Assembly: GCA_964640995.1 (NCBI GenBank)
Contig: CAZXJJ010000007.1
Span: 1-36,570 of the forward strand
Source: JAAYUH01 sp964640995
GTDB lineage: Bacteria; Caldisericota; Caldisericia; B22-G15
Direction: 5' to 3'
DNA: 36,570 nt
Shown here: one piece after another, positions 14,565 through 23,308 of the stretch
Layout of the letters: every line of letters starts with the position of its first letter
Position numbering within the stretch: the first letter of the stretch is position 1
Translations under genes and position numbers: made by a program
Notes under the pieces: generated by a model
Seen by the model: only the letters and a program-made list of their open reading frames with translations
The model's database searches: none
Told to the model about the DNA's origin: nothing

Positions 14565-15584
14565 ATGGATGTTAAACCAATTGAGTGGAAAAATGAATCT
14601 CTTTTTGTTTTAGATCAGAGACTCCTTCCATTCGAAATTAAATATGAAGAGTGTAAAAGTTATTTAGATATTAAAGATGCAATTTATGAGATGAAAACAA
14701 GAGGCGCTCCTGTAATTGGTGTTACCGCAGCATATGGATTTTATCTTGGAATAAAAGAGTTATTTGAAAAGGGAAGATTAAATGAGTATAAAACTATAAC
14801 TGATACATTAATATCAGCAAGACCAACTGCAGTTAATTTAATGTGGGCTGTTAAAAGAATGGAGAGTGTTTTATTAGAAAATTTTAATGATAAAAATATT
14901 TTGGAAATTTTACTTCAAGAAGCAATAAAAATAGAAAAAGAAGAAGAAGAAAGATGTATTCAAATTTCAACATTTGGAGAAAAAATTATCAACAACTGCG
15001 ATACAATTTTAACTCATTGTAACACTGGTTCACTTGCAACTCTTGGTCCTGGAACTGCACTTGGTGTAATAAAGTTTGCGCATAGAAATAGGAAAAATAT
15101 AAAAGTTTTTTACACTGAAACAAGACCTTACCTTCAAGGAGCAAGACTTACAGGCTTTGAATTGATAAGAGAAGGGATTGATTCAACACTTATAACTGAT
15201 TCAATGGCAGGATATGTTATAAAACTTGGACTAATAAATAAAGTCATAGTTGGTGCTGATAGAATTGCGAGAAATGGTGATACTGCAAATAAAATTGGAA
15301 CATACATGTTATCTGTTTTAGCAAAAAAGCACAACATTCCTTTTTATATAGCTGCACCGACATCAACAATTGATTTAACTATTAAAAGTGGAGATGAAAT
15401 TCCAATTGAAGAGAGAAATGAAAGAGAGGTTAAATACATTAAAGATATCAAAATAACTCTTGATGAAGCAAAAGTTTTTAATCCATCTTTTGATGTAACT
15501 CCTAATAAAAATATAACTGGAATAATAACTGAAAAAGGAATAATTTATCCACCATTTGAAGAAAATATTTTAAAAATCCTTTAA
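14565..15584 (+). CDS. mtnA: S-methyl-5-thioribose-1-phosphate isomerase
   Basis: A 339-residue aldose-ketose isomerase of the eIF2B-like fold. Family signatures: RGAPVIGVTAAYGFYLG, THCNTGSLATLGPGTALG (catalytic C152), YTETRPYLQGARLT, and GADRIARNGDTANKIGTY (catalytic D232). It turns methylthioribose-1-phosphate into the ribulose form in methionine salvage. No later salvage genes (mtnB, mtnC/W/X, mtnD) are in the window. Its 3' end overlaps the convergent dtd gene by 15 bases, leaving no room for a terminator between them. Confidence 0.96.
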   Translation: MDVKPIEWKNESLFVLDQRLLPFEIKYEECKSYLDIKDAIYEMKTRGAPVIGVTAAYGFYLGIKELFEKGRLNEYKTITDTLISARPTAVNLMWAVKRMESVLLENFNDKNILEILLQEAIKIEKEEEERCIQISTFGEKIINNCDTILTHCNTGSLATLGPGTALGVIKFAHRNRKNIKVFYTETRPYLQGARLTGFELIREGIDSTLITDSMAGYVIKLGLINKVIVGADRIARNGDTANKIGTYMLSVLAKKHNIPFYIAAPTSTIDLTIKSGDEIPIEERNEREVKYIKDIKITLDEAKVFNPSFDVTPNKNITGIITEKGIIYPPFEENILKIL

Positions 15585-16022
15585 TTTTGAATCTATAATT
15601 ATAGTAACCGGTCCATCATTTATTAATTCAACATCCATATAAGCCCCAAAAACTCCCTCTTTAACATCAAAACCTTCTTTTTTTAAATTTTCAACAAATT
15701 TATTGTAAAGAGAGATTGCTTTTTCACCTTTTTCTGCTCTTGTAAAATCAGGTCTAAACCCCCCTTTTAAATTTCCATAAAGGGTAAATTGAGATATAAC
15801 CATAATTTCACCCTTTATATCTTTGATAGATAGATTTAATTTTCCATTCTCATCATCAAAAACTCTTAAATTTGAAACTTTTCTTACAAGATAATTTATA
15901 TCTTCATCATTATCACCAATCTGAATTCCAAGAAGAACAAGAAACCCTTTTTTTATTTGAGATTTTATCTCTCCATCAACTTTAACTCTTACTTCCTTTA
16001 CTCTTTGAATTACACACCTCAT
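15570..16022 (-). CDS. dtd: D-aminoacyl-tRNA deacylase
   Basis: A 150-residue enzyme with the usual opening MRCVIQRVKEVRVKVDGE, the SQFTLYG motif and the C-terminal cross-subunit motif variant NDGPVTI (family NxGPVT). It removes D-amino acids and glycine mischarged on tRNA. It is the last gene of the secD-secF-apt-rel-dtd run, its ATG abutting the stop of rel, as in many Firmicutes. Confidence 0.95.
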   Translation of the reverse strand: MRCVIQRVKEVRVKVDGEIKSQIKKGFLVLLGIQIGDNDEDINYLVRKVSNLRVFDDENGKLNLSIKDIKGEIMVISQFTLYGNLKGGFRPDFTRAEKGEKAISLYNKFVENLKKEGFDVKEGVFGAYMDVELINDGPVTIIIDSKLKDF

Positions 16023-18047
16023 TTATTCACCTCTTCTTACATCTAAAACATTCTGAACAGTTTTAATTTCATTAATTAACTCTTTTAATCTGCTATATCC
16101 GGGAATTTGAAGAGTCATATAAATAATTGTTGTCCTCTCTTTGTTTTTTGCAGGTGGAGCATTAATTGATTCAATGTTGTAATTATATTTAGAAATAATT
16201 GAAACAATATTGTTTAAAACTCTTGGTTCATCTTTTACATGAATATCAATTTTAACTGGATATAAGATTTTTGTATCTTCAACCCAACTCACATTTACAA
16301 GTTTATTTATATTATCTATTTCTTGACCCAAAATTGAGAGTAAATTTTTACAATCTCTTCTATGTATAACAATTCCTCTTCCTTTTGATATATATCCTAT
16401 TATTTCATCACCAGGAATTGGAGTGCAACATTTTGCTAAATTTATAAGCAAATTGCCTTTTAATCCTTCAACAATAACACCTAATTTACTCTGAGTTTTA
16501 ATTTTTCTTTCAAGTTTAATTCCTTTATCTTCTTTTTCTTGAATTTCCTCTGTTGGTAACTGTTCCTCTTGTTCTTTTTCTTTTCTTCTAAAAAATTGCT
16601 TTATCTTTTCTCTTGTTGACGAACTTTTAACAAACTTGAGCCAATCTCTTGATGGTCCTGGTGAATTTTTTGAAGTTAAAATTTCAACTCTATCTCCTGT
16701 TTTTAATTTATAATCAAGTGATACAATTCTTCCATTAACTTTTGCTCCAACACATTTATGTCCAATTTCTGTATGAATTTTATAAGCAAAATCGACTGGT
16801 GTTGCATCTTGAGGTAAATTTATAATTTCTCCTTTCGGAGTAAACACAAAAATTTCATCAGAAAATATATCTTCTTTAACTCTATTTATAAATTCCCTTG
16901 CTGATGGAATAGTTCTCTGCCACTCTGAAATTTGTCTTATCCAATTTATCTTTTTTGATAAATCTGGATCAATTTTCTTTCCACCTTCTTTATAAATCCA
17001 GTGAGCAGCCATCCCCATTTCACACTTCTTATGCATCTCCTCTGTTCTTATTTGAATTTCAAATGGTTCACCATTATCTCCAATTAAAGTTGTATGTAAA
17101 GATTGATAACCATTTGGTTTTGGTATAGCAATATAATCTTTTATTCTTCCTGGAAGTGGTTTCCATCTTGTATGGACAAGACCAAGAGTTTTGTAACAAT
17201 CTGAAACAGTTGGAACTATAACTCTTAGAGCAGTTAAATCAAAAATTTCTTCAAAAGTTTTATTTTCTTGCTTCATCTTTCTATAGATTGAATATAAATT
17301 TTTTGCTCTTCCTTCAACTCTCGATTTTATTTCATTCTCTTCAAGTAATTTTTCTATCTCTTTTTTTATATCATCAATCTCTTTTTCTCTCTCTTCTCTC
17401 TTTTTTGAAACCTTAAATTTTAAATCTTGAAATATCTCTGGCTCTAAATATTTAAATGAAAGATCTTCAAGTTCCCATTTTAATGTATAAATTCCCAATC
17501 TATGAGCAAGAGGAACATAAATTTCCATTGTTTCTTTTGCAATCTCTTTTCTTTTTTCAGGTGGTAAATATTTAAGTGTTCTCATATTGTGTAATCTATC
17601 TGCAAGTTTTATAAAAACAACTCTAAAGTCAGATGCCATTGCAATTAAAACTTTTCTTAAACTTTCAAGTTTCCAATCTTCAAGAGATAAAAATTTTATC
17701 TGTGAAATTTTACTAACACCATCAACTAAACTTGCAATTTCTTTTCCAAATTTATCTCTTATTGTATCAATTGAGACATTTGTATCTTCAACTACATCAT
17801 GAAGTAGAGAAGCAGCAAGTGTTGGAAAATCAACATTAAAATCAAGAAGAATTAGAGCAACATTTAATGGATGTAAAATATAAGGCTCATGAGATGCTCT
17901 TTCCTGACCCTCGTGAGCCATTTTTGCAAAAAGATATATATCTTCTAATTCTCTTATCTCTTTTTCAGAGAATTTATCTTTTAGTTTTTCTTTAAATACC
18001 TCCCAAAGTTCATATGCGGAGACAAGTTTAGTTTTTTCATCTTCCAT
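16023..18047 (-). CDS. rel: Bifunctional (p)ppGpp synthetase/hydrolase Rel
   Basis: A 674-residue long-form RSH protein. The HD hydrolase domain is at about 40-190 (LLHDVVEDT with H83/D84; KLADRLHNMRTL). The synthetase domain is at about 230-360 (DLTALRVIVP, PKPNGYQSLHT), TGS at about 390-450 (VFTPKGEIINLPQDATPVDFA), a zinc-finger-like region CCTPIPGDEI, and ACT at about 595-674. It makes and degrades the stringent-response alarmones in answer to amino-acid starvation on ribosomes. It lies 7 bases after apt. Both catalytic domains look intact. Confidence 0.96.
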   Translation of the reverse strand: MEDEKTKLVSAYELWEVFKEKLKDKFSEKEIRELEDIYLFAKMAHEGQERASHEPYILHPLNVALILLDFNVDFPTLAASLLHDVVEDTNVSIDTIRDKFGKEIASLVDGVSKISQIKFLSLEDWKLESLRKVLIAMASDFRVVFIKLADRLHNMRTLKYLPPEKRKEIAKETMEIYVPLAHRLGIYTLKWELEDLSFKYLEPEIFQDLKFKVSKKREEREKEIDDIKKEIEKLLEENEIKSRVEGRAKNLYSIYRKMKQENKTFEEIFDLTALRVIVPTVSDCYKTLGLVHTRWKPLPGRIKDYIAIPKPNGYQSLHTTLIGDNGEPFEIQIRTEEMHKKCEMGMAAHWIYKEGGKKIDPDLSKKINWIRQISEWQRTIPSAREFINRVKEDIFSDEIFVFTPKGEIINLPQDATPVDFAYKIHTEIGHKCVGAKVNGRIVSLDYKLKTGDRVEILTSKNSPGPSRDWLKFVKSSSTREKIKQFFRRKEKEQEEQLPTEEIQEKEDKGIKLERKIKTQSKLGVIVEGLKGNLLINLAKCCTPIPGDEIIGYISKGRGIVIHRRDCKNLLSILGQEIDNINKLVNVSWVEDTKILYPVKIDIHVKDEPRVLNNIVSIISKYNYNIESINAPPAKNKERTTIIYMTLQIPGYSRLKELINEIKTVQNVLDVRRGE

Positions 18048-18054
18048 ATAATAA

Positions 18055-18567
18055 TTATAATTTCAAAATTGAATAAAGTGGATATTTTGAGAGCATATCC
18101 CTACCTTTAAGGTCAACAAGTTCAATTAAAAAATCAAATCCAACAACAACTCCACCAAGTTTTTCGACAAGTTCTGCTGCTGCTTTTGCAGTGCCACCAG
18201 TTGCAAGAACATCATCAACTATTAAAATTCTATCTCCATTTTGTATTGAATCTAAATGAACCTCAAGAATTGCCATTCCATATTCAAGTTCATACTCTTT
18301 TCTTTCAGTTTTCCATGGAAGTTTTCCTGGTTTTCTTATTGGAACAAAACCTGCATTAAGGTTATAGGCAATTGGTGATGCTAAAATTAAACCTCTTGCT
18401 TCAATTCCAACAACTAAATCAATTTTTTCATTTTTGAATGGCTCAACCATTAAATTTATTGCTTCTTTAAAAGCATCTCTATTTTTTAACAAAGGAGTGA
18501 TATCTCTAAAAAGGACCCCTTTTTGTGGAAAATCAGGTATGTCTCTTATAAATTGTCTTAGATCCAT
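18055..18567 (-). CDS. apt: Adenine phosphoribosyltransferase
   Basis: A 170-residue purine salvage enzyme: DFPQKGVLFRDITPLLKN opening, VVGIEARGLI, RKPGKLPW, and the PRPP-binding motif VDDVLATGGTA (residues 117-127). It makes AMP from adenine and PRPP, which includes adenine released by MtnP. It lies 1 base after secF. In Firmicutes recJ usually sits between secDF and apt; it is absent here. Confidence 0.96.
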   Translation of the reverse strand: MDLRQFIRDIPDFPQKGVLFRDITPLLKNRDAFKEAINLMVEPFKNEKIDLVVGIEARGLILASPIAYNLNAGFVPIRKPGKLPWKTERKEYELEYGMAILEVHLDSIQNGDRILIVDDVLATGGTAKAAAELVEKLGGVVVGFDFLIELVDLKGRDMLSKYPLYSILKL

Positions 18568-18568
18568 T

Positions 18569-19603
18569 TTACCTCTTACCTCCTTTTTTCTTTCTCTTAT
18601 TTTTTGGTTTATTTTGATTTATTTTAACTGGATTTGTTGCAACTTGAACTTTACTAACCTCTTCAACTAATTTTGTTTCTTTTTTTACTTCTTCAATTTT
18701 ATGTTGACTTAATTTATTCCAAACAACAAGAAGAGGTGCTGCAATAAATATTGATGAGTATGTTCCTGCTGTAATTCCAAAAAGAAGTGTAAATGAAAAC
18801 TCTCTGATTGTTGAACCACCAAAAATAAGAATTGCAATTATGGCAAGAAGAGTTGTTAATGATGTATTTATAGATCTTGTAAATGACTGTTTAATACTAA
18901 TATTAATGATATCATCATATGAATATTTATCTTTTAAAATCTTTAAATTTTCTCTAACTCTGTCAAGAACAACAACTGAATCTTGAACAGAATAAGCAAT
19001 TATAGCAAGTAAAGCACCAATGAATGGACTATTTACCTGCTGTCTTATTAATGCAAGAAGTCCAACAGTGATTATTGTGTCATGTATTAGCGCTAAAATT
19101 GTAACAACTGCAAATCTAAACTGGAATCTTAGAGTTATATACACAAAAATAAATGATAGACCAACAATGAGTGCTATTACTCCAGATCTTTTTAGTTCAT
19201 TACTTATTGTTGGACCAATGGATGAGAGCCTTAAATTTTCTCTGTCAAGTTTTCCAAACTTTTCCTCAAGTTTTGCAAATATTTTTTCTCTTTCTTCAGG
19301 TGTTAAATTCTTTTGATTTATTCTTACAATGAGTCTCCCATCTTGAGAAACCTGAATGACACTTGAACCATATCCAAACTCTTTCAAAATTTCTCTTGCT
19401 TCACTAACTGTTGGTGTTTTTTCAAATTTAAGATCAAGAATTGTTCCTCCAGTAAAATCTAAACCATAATTCAATGGAGATTTAATTGTGATGTAATTAA
19501 AAACAATAGCAATAATTGAAATTAAAATCAAAATAAGAGAAATTGAAAAATAAAACTTTCTCTTAGGTATAATTTGTAAATTTTCAACATTAATTAATCT
19601 CAT
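18569..19603 (-). CDS. secF: Protein translocase subunit SecF
   Basis: A 344-residue membrane protein: first membrane helix at about 17-39, the conserved LNYGLDFTGGT motif, an extracytoplasmic P1-like domain to about 140, then five more helices with AYSVQDSVVVLDRVREN, the family's D-R-x-RE signature. With SecD it forms the proton-driven complex that helps pull secreted proteins out of SecYEG. The C-terminus is unusual: after the last helix come about 45 charged residues ending in a very basic stretch (NKPKNKRKKKGGKR). It lies 12 bases after secD. Confidence 0.96.
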   Translation of the reverse strand: MRLINVENLQIIPKRKFYFSISLILILISIIAIVFNYITIKSPLNYGLDFTGGTILDLKFEKTPTVSEAREILKEFGYGSSVIQVSQDGRLIVRINQKNLTPEEREKIFAKLEEKFGKLDRENLRLSSIGPTISNELKRSGVIALIVGLSFIFVYITLRFQFRFAVVTILALIHDTIITVGLLALIRQQVNSPFIGALLAIIAYSVQDSVVVLDRVRENLKILKDKYSYDDIINISIKQSFTRSINTSLTTLLAIIAILIFGGSTIREFSFTLLFGITAGTYSSIFIAAPLLVVWNKLSQHKIEEVKKETKLVEEVSKVQVATNPVKINQNKPKNKRKKKGGKR

Positions 19604-19615
19604 CTTTCCACTCCT

Positions 19616-20842
19616 TTAATATCCAAAAATTTTTCCATTTTTAGCAAGAGGTGTTGATGAAAAAATGTCAAGAAGAAGTCGAGTTGTAAATATTGCTGAG
19701 AAGAAGGATATGAGAATTCCAATTGTTAAAGTTACACCAAAACCTTTTATTAAGCCAATACCAAAATAAATAATTGCAAGTGCACCAGATAGTGTTGTTA
19801 TATTTGAATCAAGAACAGTTCTAAATGCTTTATTAAAACCTAAACTTATTCCTGTTTTAAGCGTTTTTCCACTTCTTATCTCTTCTTTTATTCTTTCAAA
19901 AATAATTACATTAGCATCTACTGCCATACCGAGTGTTAAAACAAAACCACCAATTGCAGGTAAAGAGAAAGTTGCATTTAAAAGAATTAAAACTGCTAAA
20001 TCAACTAAAACAAAAATAAGAAGTGCAACTGATGCCAAGAAGCCCATCAATCTGTAATAAACAGTCATATATAAAACTATCAAAATAAGTGCTAAGATTG
20101 CTGCTTTTATACTCATTGCAACCATATCTTCACCTAAAGATGGACCAATTATTTCAGATGAAAGTATACTAACTTTTAATGGAAGGGAACCACCTTTAAG
20201 GAGAGCAACATATTGTGATGCTTGATCTACTGTAAAATCTCCCTCAATTACTCCTTTTCCATCTGGAATTTCACTTTTTACAACTGGGTTCATAAGAAGC
20301 TCTTCATCTAAATATATTGCAATATGTTTATCAATATTTTCTTTTGTTGCTTGTGCAAACTTTTGTGTTCCATCAGAATCAAGTTCAAAGGCAATAACTG
20401 CTTGACCTTTTTTTGCTGGATCAGTATTTAATTGAACTCTAACATCCTTTAAATTTGCTCCAGTTAAAATTACAGTTCCATCTTCAAGTTTAAATTGTAA
20501 AAGCGCTGTTTTTCCAATTAAATTTTCGATATCTTCAAGTTTTAAATTTCTCTGACCAGGTATATCTATAATTATTCTTTTACTATTAAGTCCTCCCTCC
20601 CTTTGAACTATTGCTTCAGAAATTCCTAAAGCATTTACTCTTTTTTCTATTACTGCCCTTGTACTTTCTACAAGTTCAGGTGTTGCTTTAACCTGTTCAG
20701 TATCAACACACTCAAGAACAATATGAACTCCTCCTTTAAGATCTAAACCAAGAGTTGGAGTTTTTGTTCTAACTGCCCATATTGCAATTCCAAGAATAAC
20801 AACAAGAAAAATCAATCTTCCTAAATAGTTTTTCAATCTCAT
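19616..20842 (-). CDS. secD: Protein translocase subunit SecD
   Basis: A 408-residue partner of SecF. It has a first membrane helix (about 8-24), the LGLDLKGGVHIVLE motif, an extracytoplasmic P1 domain up to about 225, and five C-terminal helices with LGMAVDANVIIFERIKEEIRSG, the conserved proton-path region. It assists late steps of protein export. First gene of its operon, with an AGGAGG ribosome site and a promoter at 20879-20906. Confidence 0.96.
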   Translation of the reverse strand: MRLKNYLGRLIFLVVILGIAIWAVRTKTPTLGLDLKGGVHIVLECVDTEQVKATPELVESTRAVIEKRVNALGISEAIVQREGGLNSKRIIIDIPGQRNLKLEDIENLIGKTALLQFKLEDGTVILTGANLKDVRVQLNTDPAKKGQAVIAFELDSDGTQKFAQATKENIDKHIAIYLDEELLMNPVVKSEIPDGKGVIEGDFTVDQASQYVALLKGGSLPLKVSILSSEIIGPSLGEDMVAMSIKAAILALILIVLYMTVYYRLMGFLASVALLIFVLVDLAVLILLNATFSLPAIGGFVLTLGMAVDANVIIFERIKEEIRSGKTLKTGISLGFNKAFRTVLDSNITTLSGALAIIYFGIGLIKGFGVTLTIGILISFFSAIFTTRLLLDIFSSTPLAKNGKIFGY

Positions 20843-20878
20843 ATATTCCTCCTAAAAATAGATAAACAAACCTAAATA

Positions 20879-20906
20879 ATTTTATTTAAAAATAAATCAA
20901 AGTCAA
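20879..20906 (-). promoter_or_regulatory. Promoter of the secD-secF-apt-rel-dtd operon
   Basis: Minus-strand -35 TTGACT at 20906-20901, a 16-base spacer, and -10 TAAAAT at 20884-20879. It lies in the 159-base gap between the divergent secD and rph genes, with a leader of about 30 bases carrying AGGAGG. Confidence 0.65.
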
Positions 20907-20948
20907 GTTAAATAACAACAATAATATAATATCATAAAAAATTTTAAT

Positions 20949-20978
20949 TTGACAAAATTTTTGTATAAAAGTTATAAT
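20949..20978 (+). promoter_or_regulatory. Promoter of rph-rdgB
   Basis: Plus-strand TTGACA at 20949-20954, an 18-base spacer, and TATAAT at 20973-20978. A strong Shine-Dalgarno (AAAGGAG) follows before the TTG start at 21002. Confidence 0.8.
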
Positions 20979-21001
20979 TTTAAAAAGAAAGGAGTGAGAT
21001 T

Positions 21002-21739
21002 TTGATTAAAAGAAAAGATGGAAGAGGTAATGAAGATATAAGAGAATTTAAGATAGATATAGATTTTTTAAAATATCCAACTGGCTCTGCCCTTGTTCAT
21101 ATGGGTGATACTAAGGTTATTTGTACTGCAATGATAGAAGAAAAAGTACCTCCTTTTTTAAAAAACACAAATTCTGGATGGATAACTGCAGAGTATTCTT
21201 TACTTCCTGGTTCAACCTATCCAAGAACAATTAGAGACATTGATAAAGGAAGAATTGAGGGAAGATCACAAGAGATACAAAGATTAATTGGAAGAGCACT
21301 TAGAGCAGCAGTTGATCTAACTGCAATTTCAGGTTTAACAATTTGGATTGATACAGATGTAATTCAAGCAGATGGTGGAACAAGAACTGCTGCAATAAAT
21401 GGCGGTTTTGTTGCAATGTATATTGCACTTGCTAAACTATACAAAAGTGGAAAAATACCTTATTTTCCAATCAGAAATTTTATAGGAGCGATTAGTGTTG
21501 GTATTTATAATGATGAAATAATTGTTGATTTAGATTTCAATGAAGATTTTGAAGCACAAGTTGACCTTAATTTAGTTATGAATGAACATAAAAAAATGAT
21601 TGAAATTCAGGGAACAGCGGAAAAAAGAGATTACTCTCTTGATGAACTTTTCAATATGATAAAAGTTGGATGGAAAGGAATTAGTAAGATTATTGAATAT
21701 GAAAAAGAACTTCTCAAAAAAGTTGTTTATAGCTACTGA
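21002..21739 (+). CDS. rph: Ribonuclease PH
   Basis: A 245-residue phosphorolytic exoribonuclease. Signatures: KRKDGRGNEDIREF, LVHMGDTKVICTAMIE, RIEGRSQEIQRLIGRALRAA and DADGGTR-like DVIQADGGTRTAAINGG. It trims tRNA 3' ends with phosphate. The start is TTG at 21002, chosen because AAAGGAG lies at the right distance upstream and no ATG gives a full N-terminus. Its end overlaps rdgB, the usual partner in many bacteria, where the two are sometimes fused. Confidence 0.96.
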   Translation: MIKRKDGRGNEDIREFKIDIDFLKYPTGSALVHMGDTKVICTAMIEEKVPPFLKNTNSGWITAEYSLLPGSTYPRTIRDIDKGRIEGRSQEIQRLIGRALRAAVDLTAISGLTIWIDTDVIQADGGTRTAAINGGFVAMYIALAKLYKSGKIPYFPIRNFIGAISVGIYNDEIIVDLDFNEDFEAQVDLNLVMNEHKKMIEIQGTAEKRDYSLDELFNMIKVGWKGISKIIEYEKELLKKVVYSY

Positions 21740-22310
21740 AAATAAAGGAAAATTAAATGAGTATTTATATTTATTAAAAGATTTAAATTTAGAGATTTTA
21801 ACTCCATTTGATTTTCCAGATTATAAACCACCTCAAGAATCAGGAACCACTTTTATTGAAAATGCACTAATTAAAGCAAGATATGGTTATGAATTAACAA
21901 AAATTCCAACATTAGCAGATGATTCAGGTCTATCAGTTGAAATATTGAATGGATTACCTGGAGTTCACTCAAAAAGATTTTATGATAATAGTGGAGATTT
22001 CAATAAAAATATTGAAAAATTACTTAATATGCTAAAAGATGTTCCTTTTGAAAAAAGAAAAGCGAAATTTATTGCTGTCGTAGTTTATAAAGATGAATCT
22101 TATGAAGAGACTTTTACAGGTGAACTTGAGGGATATATTTATTTTGAAAAAAGAGGAAATTTTGGGTTTGGATATGATCCAATTTTTTATTTGCCTCAAT
22201 TTTCTAAAACAGTTGGAGAACTTTCATTTGAAGAAAAAAATGAAATTAGTCATAGAAAGAGGGCTATAGAAAAATTTATTGATTTTTATAAAACTAATCT
22301 TCAACACTAA
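21699..22310 (+). CDS. rdgB: XTP/dITP diphosphatase (RdgB/HAM1)
   Basis: About 203 residues from the ATG at 21699. It has the family opening LFIATENKGKLNEY, the active-site block LADDSGLSVEILNGLPGVHS, FGYDPIFYLP and SHRKRAIEKF. It hydrolyses deaminated purine nucleoside triphosphates so they are not built into DNA. The start is uncertain: the ATG at 21699 gives a 41-base overlap with rph, while a TTG at 21723 would begin the protein one residue before FIATENKGK. The frame stays open further upstream to 21666, but those residues are not typical of the family. The 3' end overlaps the convergent XRE regulator by 17 bases. Confidence 0.93.
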   Translation: MKKNFSKKLFIATENKGKLNEYLYLLKDLNLEILTPFDFPDYKPPQESGTTFIENALIKARYGYELTKIPTLADDSGLSVEILNGLPGVHSKRFYDNSGDFNKNIEKLLNMLKDVPFEKRKAKFIAVVVYKDESYEETFTGELEGYIYFEKRGNFGFGYDPIFYLPQFSKTVGELSFEEKNEISHRKRAIEKFIDFYKTNLQH

Positions 22311-22884
22311 CAACTTTATTTATTTTTAAGATATTCATTTTGTTTTCATCAAGAATAAAGGAAAAATCACTCTCTTCATGTGGTAAAAGAATATAATTTC
22401 CTCTTTTAATACATAAAGTGCAAAACTTTACTTTTTTTCCTATTTGAACTATTAATCTATCTTGGTTAAACAACTCTTCTTCTTTTGATACAATTAAAAA
22501 ATTTCCTTGATTTAATTCAATTGAAGGAATATCTTCTCCATAATATTTAATTACAAAATTTTTATTTAAAACCTGTTTTTTTGGTAAATGAATTTCTCCA
22601 AATTCACCTTTAATTAATTCTTTATTTTCATTTATAATATAATTCACTTTTAATCTTTTTAATTCAATTTTAGTTTCTTCTTCTAAATTTATATCTTCAA
22701 AAAAATAGGATAATGGTATTTCAAATGATCTTGAAATACTATCTAAAACTCTTAATGTTATCTCTTGTTTTCCACTTTCTAAAATGTGAATATATGCAGC
22801 AGAGACACCAATTCTTGCTGCAAATTCTGTTCTTGTTAATCCTAATCTTTTTCTTAACTCGATCAATTTTTCTCTTAAACCCAT
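22294..22884 (-). CDS. XRE-family regulator with degenerate S24/LexA-like C-terminal domain
   Basis: A 196-residue protein from the ATG at 22884. Residues 1-60 are a Cro/CI-type helix-turn-helix (REKLIELRKRLGLTRTEFAA, then ARIGVSAAYIHILESGKQ). Residues about 105-196 resemble the peptidase S24 fold of phage repressors (NQGNFLIVSKEEELFNQDRLIV), but the usual G-D-S-M catalytic serine motif reads YGEDIPS, so self-cleavage is unlikely. It is therefore a stand-alone DNA-binding regulator that may sense a ligand. The target is unknown. An alternative ATG at 22902 would overlap the -10 region. The gene is transcribed alone, with no Shine-Dalgarno, and converges with rdgB. Confidence 0.85.
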   Translation of the reverse strand: MGLREKLIELRKRLGLTRTEFAARIGVSAAYIHILESGKQEITLRVLDSISRSFEIPLSYFFEDINLEEETKIELKRLKVNYIINENKELIKGEFGEIHLPKKQVLNKNFVIKYYGEDIPSIELNQGNFLIVSKEEELFNQDRLIVQIGKKVKFCTLCIKRGNYILLPHEESDFSFILDENKMNILKINKVVSVED

Positions 22885-22892
22885 ACAATTAT

Positions 22893-22898
22893 ATTTTA
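22893..22898 (-). promoter_or_regulatory. Candidate -10 element of the XRE gene (leaderless start)
   Basis: TAAAAT on the minus strand, exactly 8 bases (ATAATTGT) before the ATG at 22884. The -35 region is weak (TTTAAA at a 17-base spacing). The same TAAAAT-N8-ATG spacing recurs at the PHP and yggS genes. Confidence 0.45.
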
Positions 22899-22933
22899 TC
22901 ATAATTATTTATAATTTTAAAAATTAAAAAAAT

Positions 22934-22969
22934 AAAAAGAGGGAGGTGATTTAAAGCCTCCCTCTTTTT
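22934..22969 (-). terminator. Intrinsic terminator of the HU gene
   Basis: A perfect 13-base-pair inverted repeat (AAAAAGAGGGAGG paired with CCTCCCTCTTTTT) around a 10-base loop. On the minus strand it is followed by ATTTTTTTAATTTTT. It begins 15 bases after the HU stop codon. The A-run on the other side would let it work in both directions. Confidence 0.93.
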
Positions 22970-22984
22970 AGTCATCAAACGATC

Positions 22985-23263
22985 CTACTTTTTTGGAACT
23001 ATTGCTTTAAGTTCTTTTCCCGCACGGAATGCTGGAACTTTCTTTGCTGGAATTTGAATTGGCTTTCTTGTTTGTGGGTTGATTCCTTTTCTTGGTTTTC
23101 TCTCTCTTACTTCAAATGTTCCAAATCCTACAAGAGCAACCTTTTCCCCCTTCTTTAAAGCATCCATTACTGTTTCAATGAATGCCTCAAGTGTTGCTGC
23201 TGCAACTTTTTTTGTTACACCAGCTTTTTCTGCAATTGCTGATACAATTTCTGGCTTTGTCAT
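22985..23263 (-). CDS. hup: DNA-binding protein HU
   Basis: A 92-residue HU/IHF-family protein. It opens with MTKPEIVSAIAEKAGVTKK, has the hinge VALVGFGTFEVRERKPRKG, the DNA-contacting arm NPQTRKPIQIPAKKVPAF and ends RAGKELKAIV. It bends and packages DNA as a homodimer. A strong Shine-Dalgarno (AAAGGAGG) precedes the ATG. It has its own promoter in the end of gpsA and its own terminator, fitting a highly expressed gene. The gpsA-hup order is the same as in Bacillus. Confidence 0.97.
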   Translation of the reverse strand: MTKPEIVSAIAEKAGVTKKVAAATLEAFIETVMDALKKGEKVALVGFGTFEVRERKPRKGINPQTRKPIQIPAKKVPAFRAGKELKAIVPKK

Positions 23264-23308
23264 TTAAACTTTCCTCCTTTCTTTAATAATTTTTATTTAT
23301 TTTAATAA

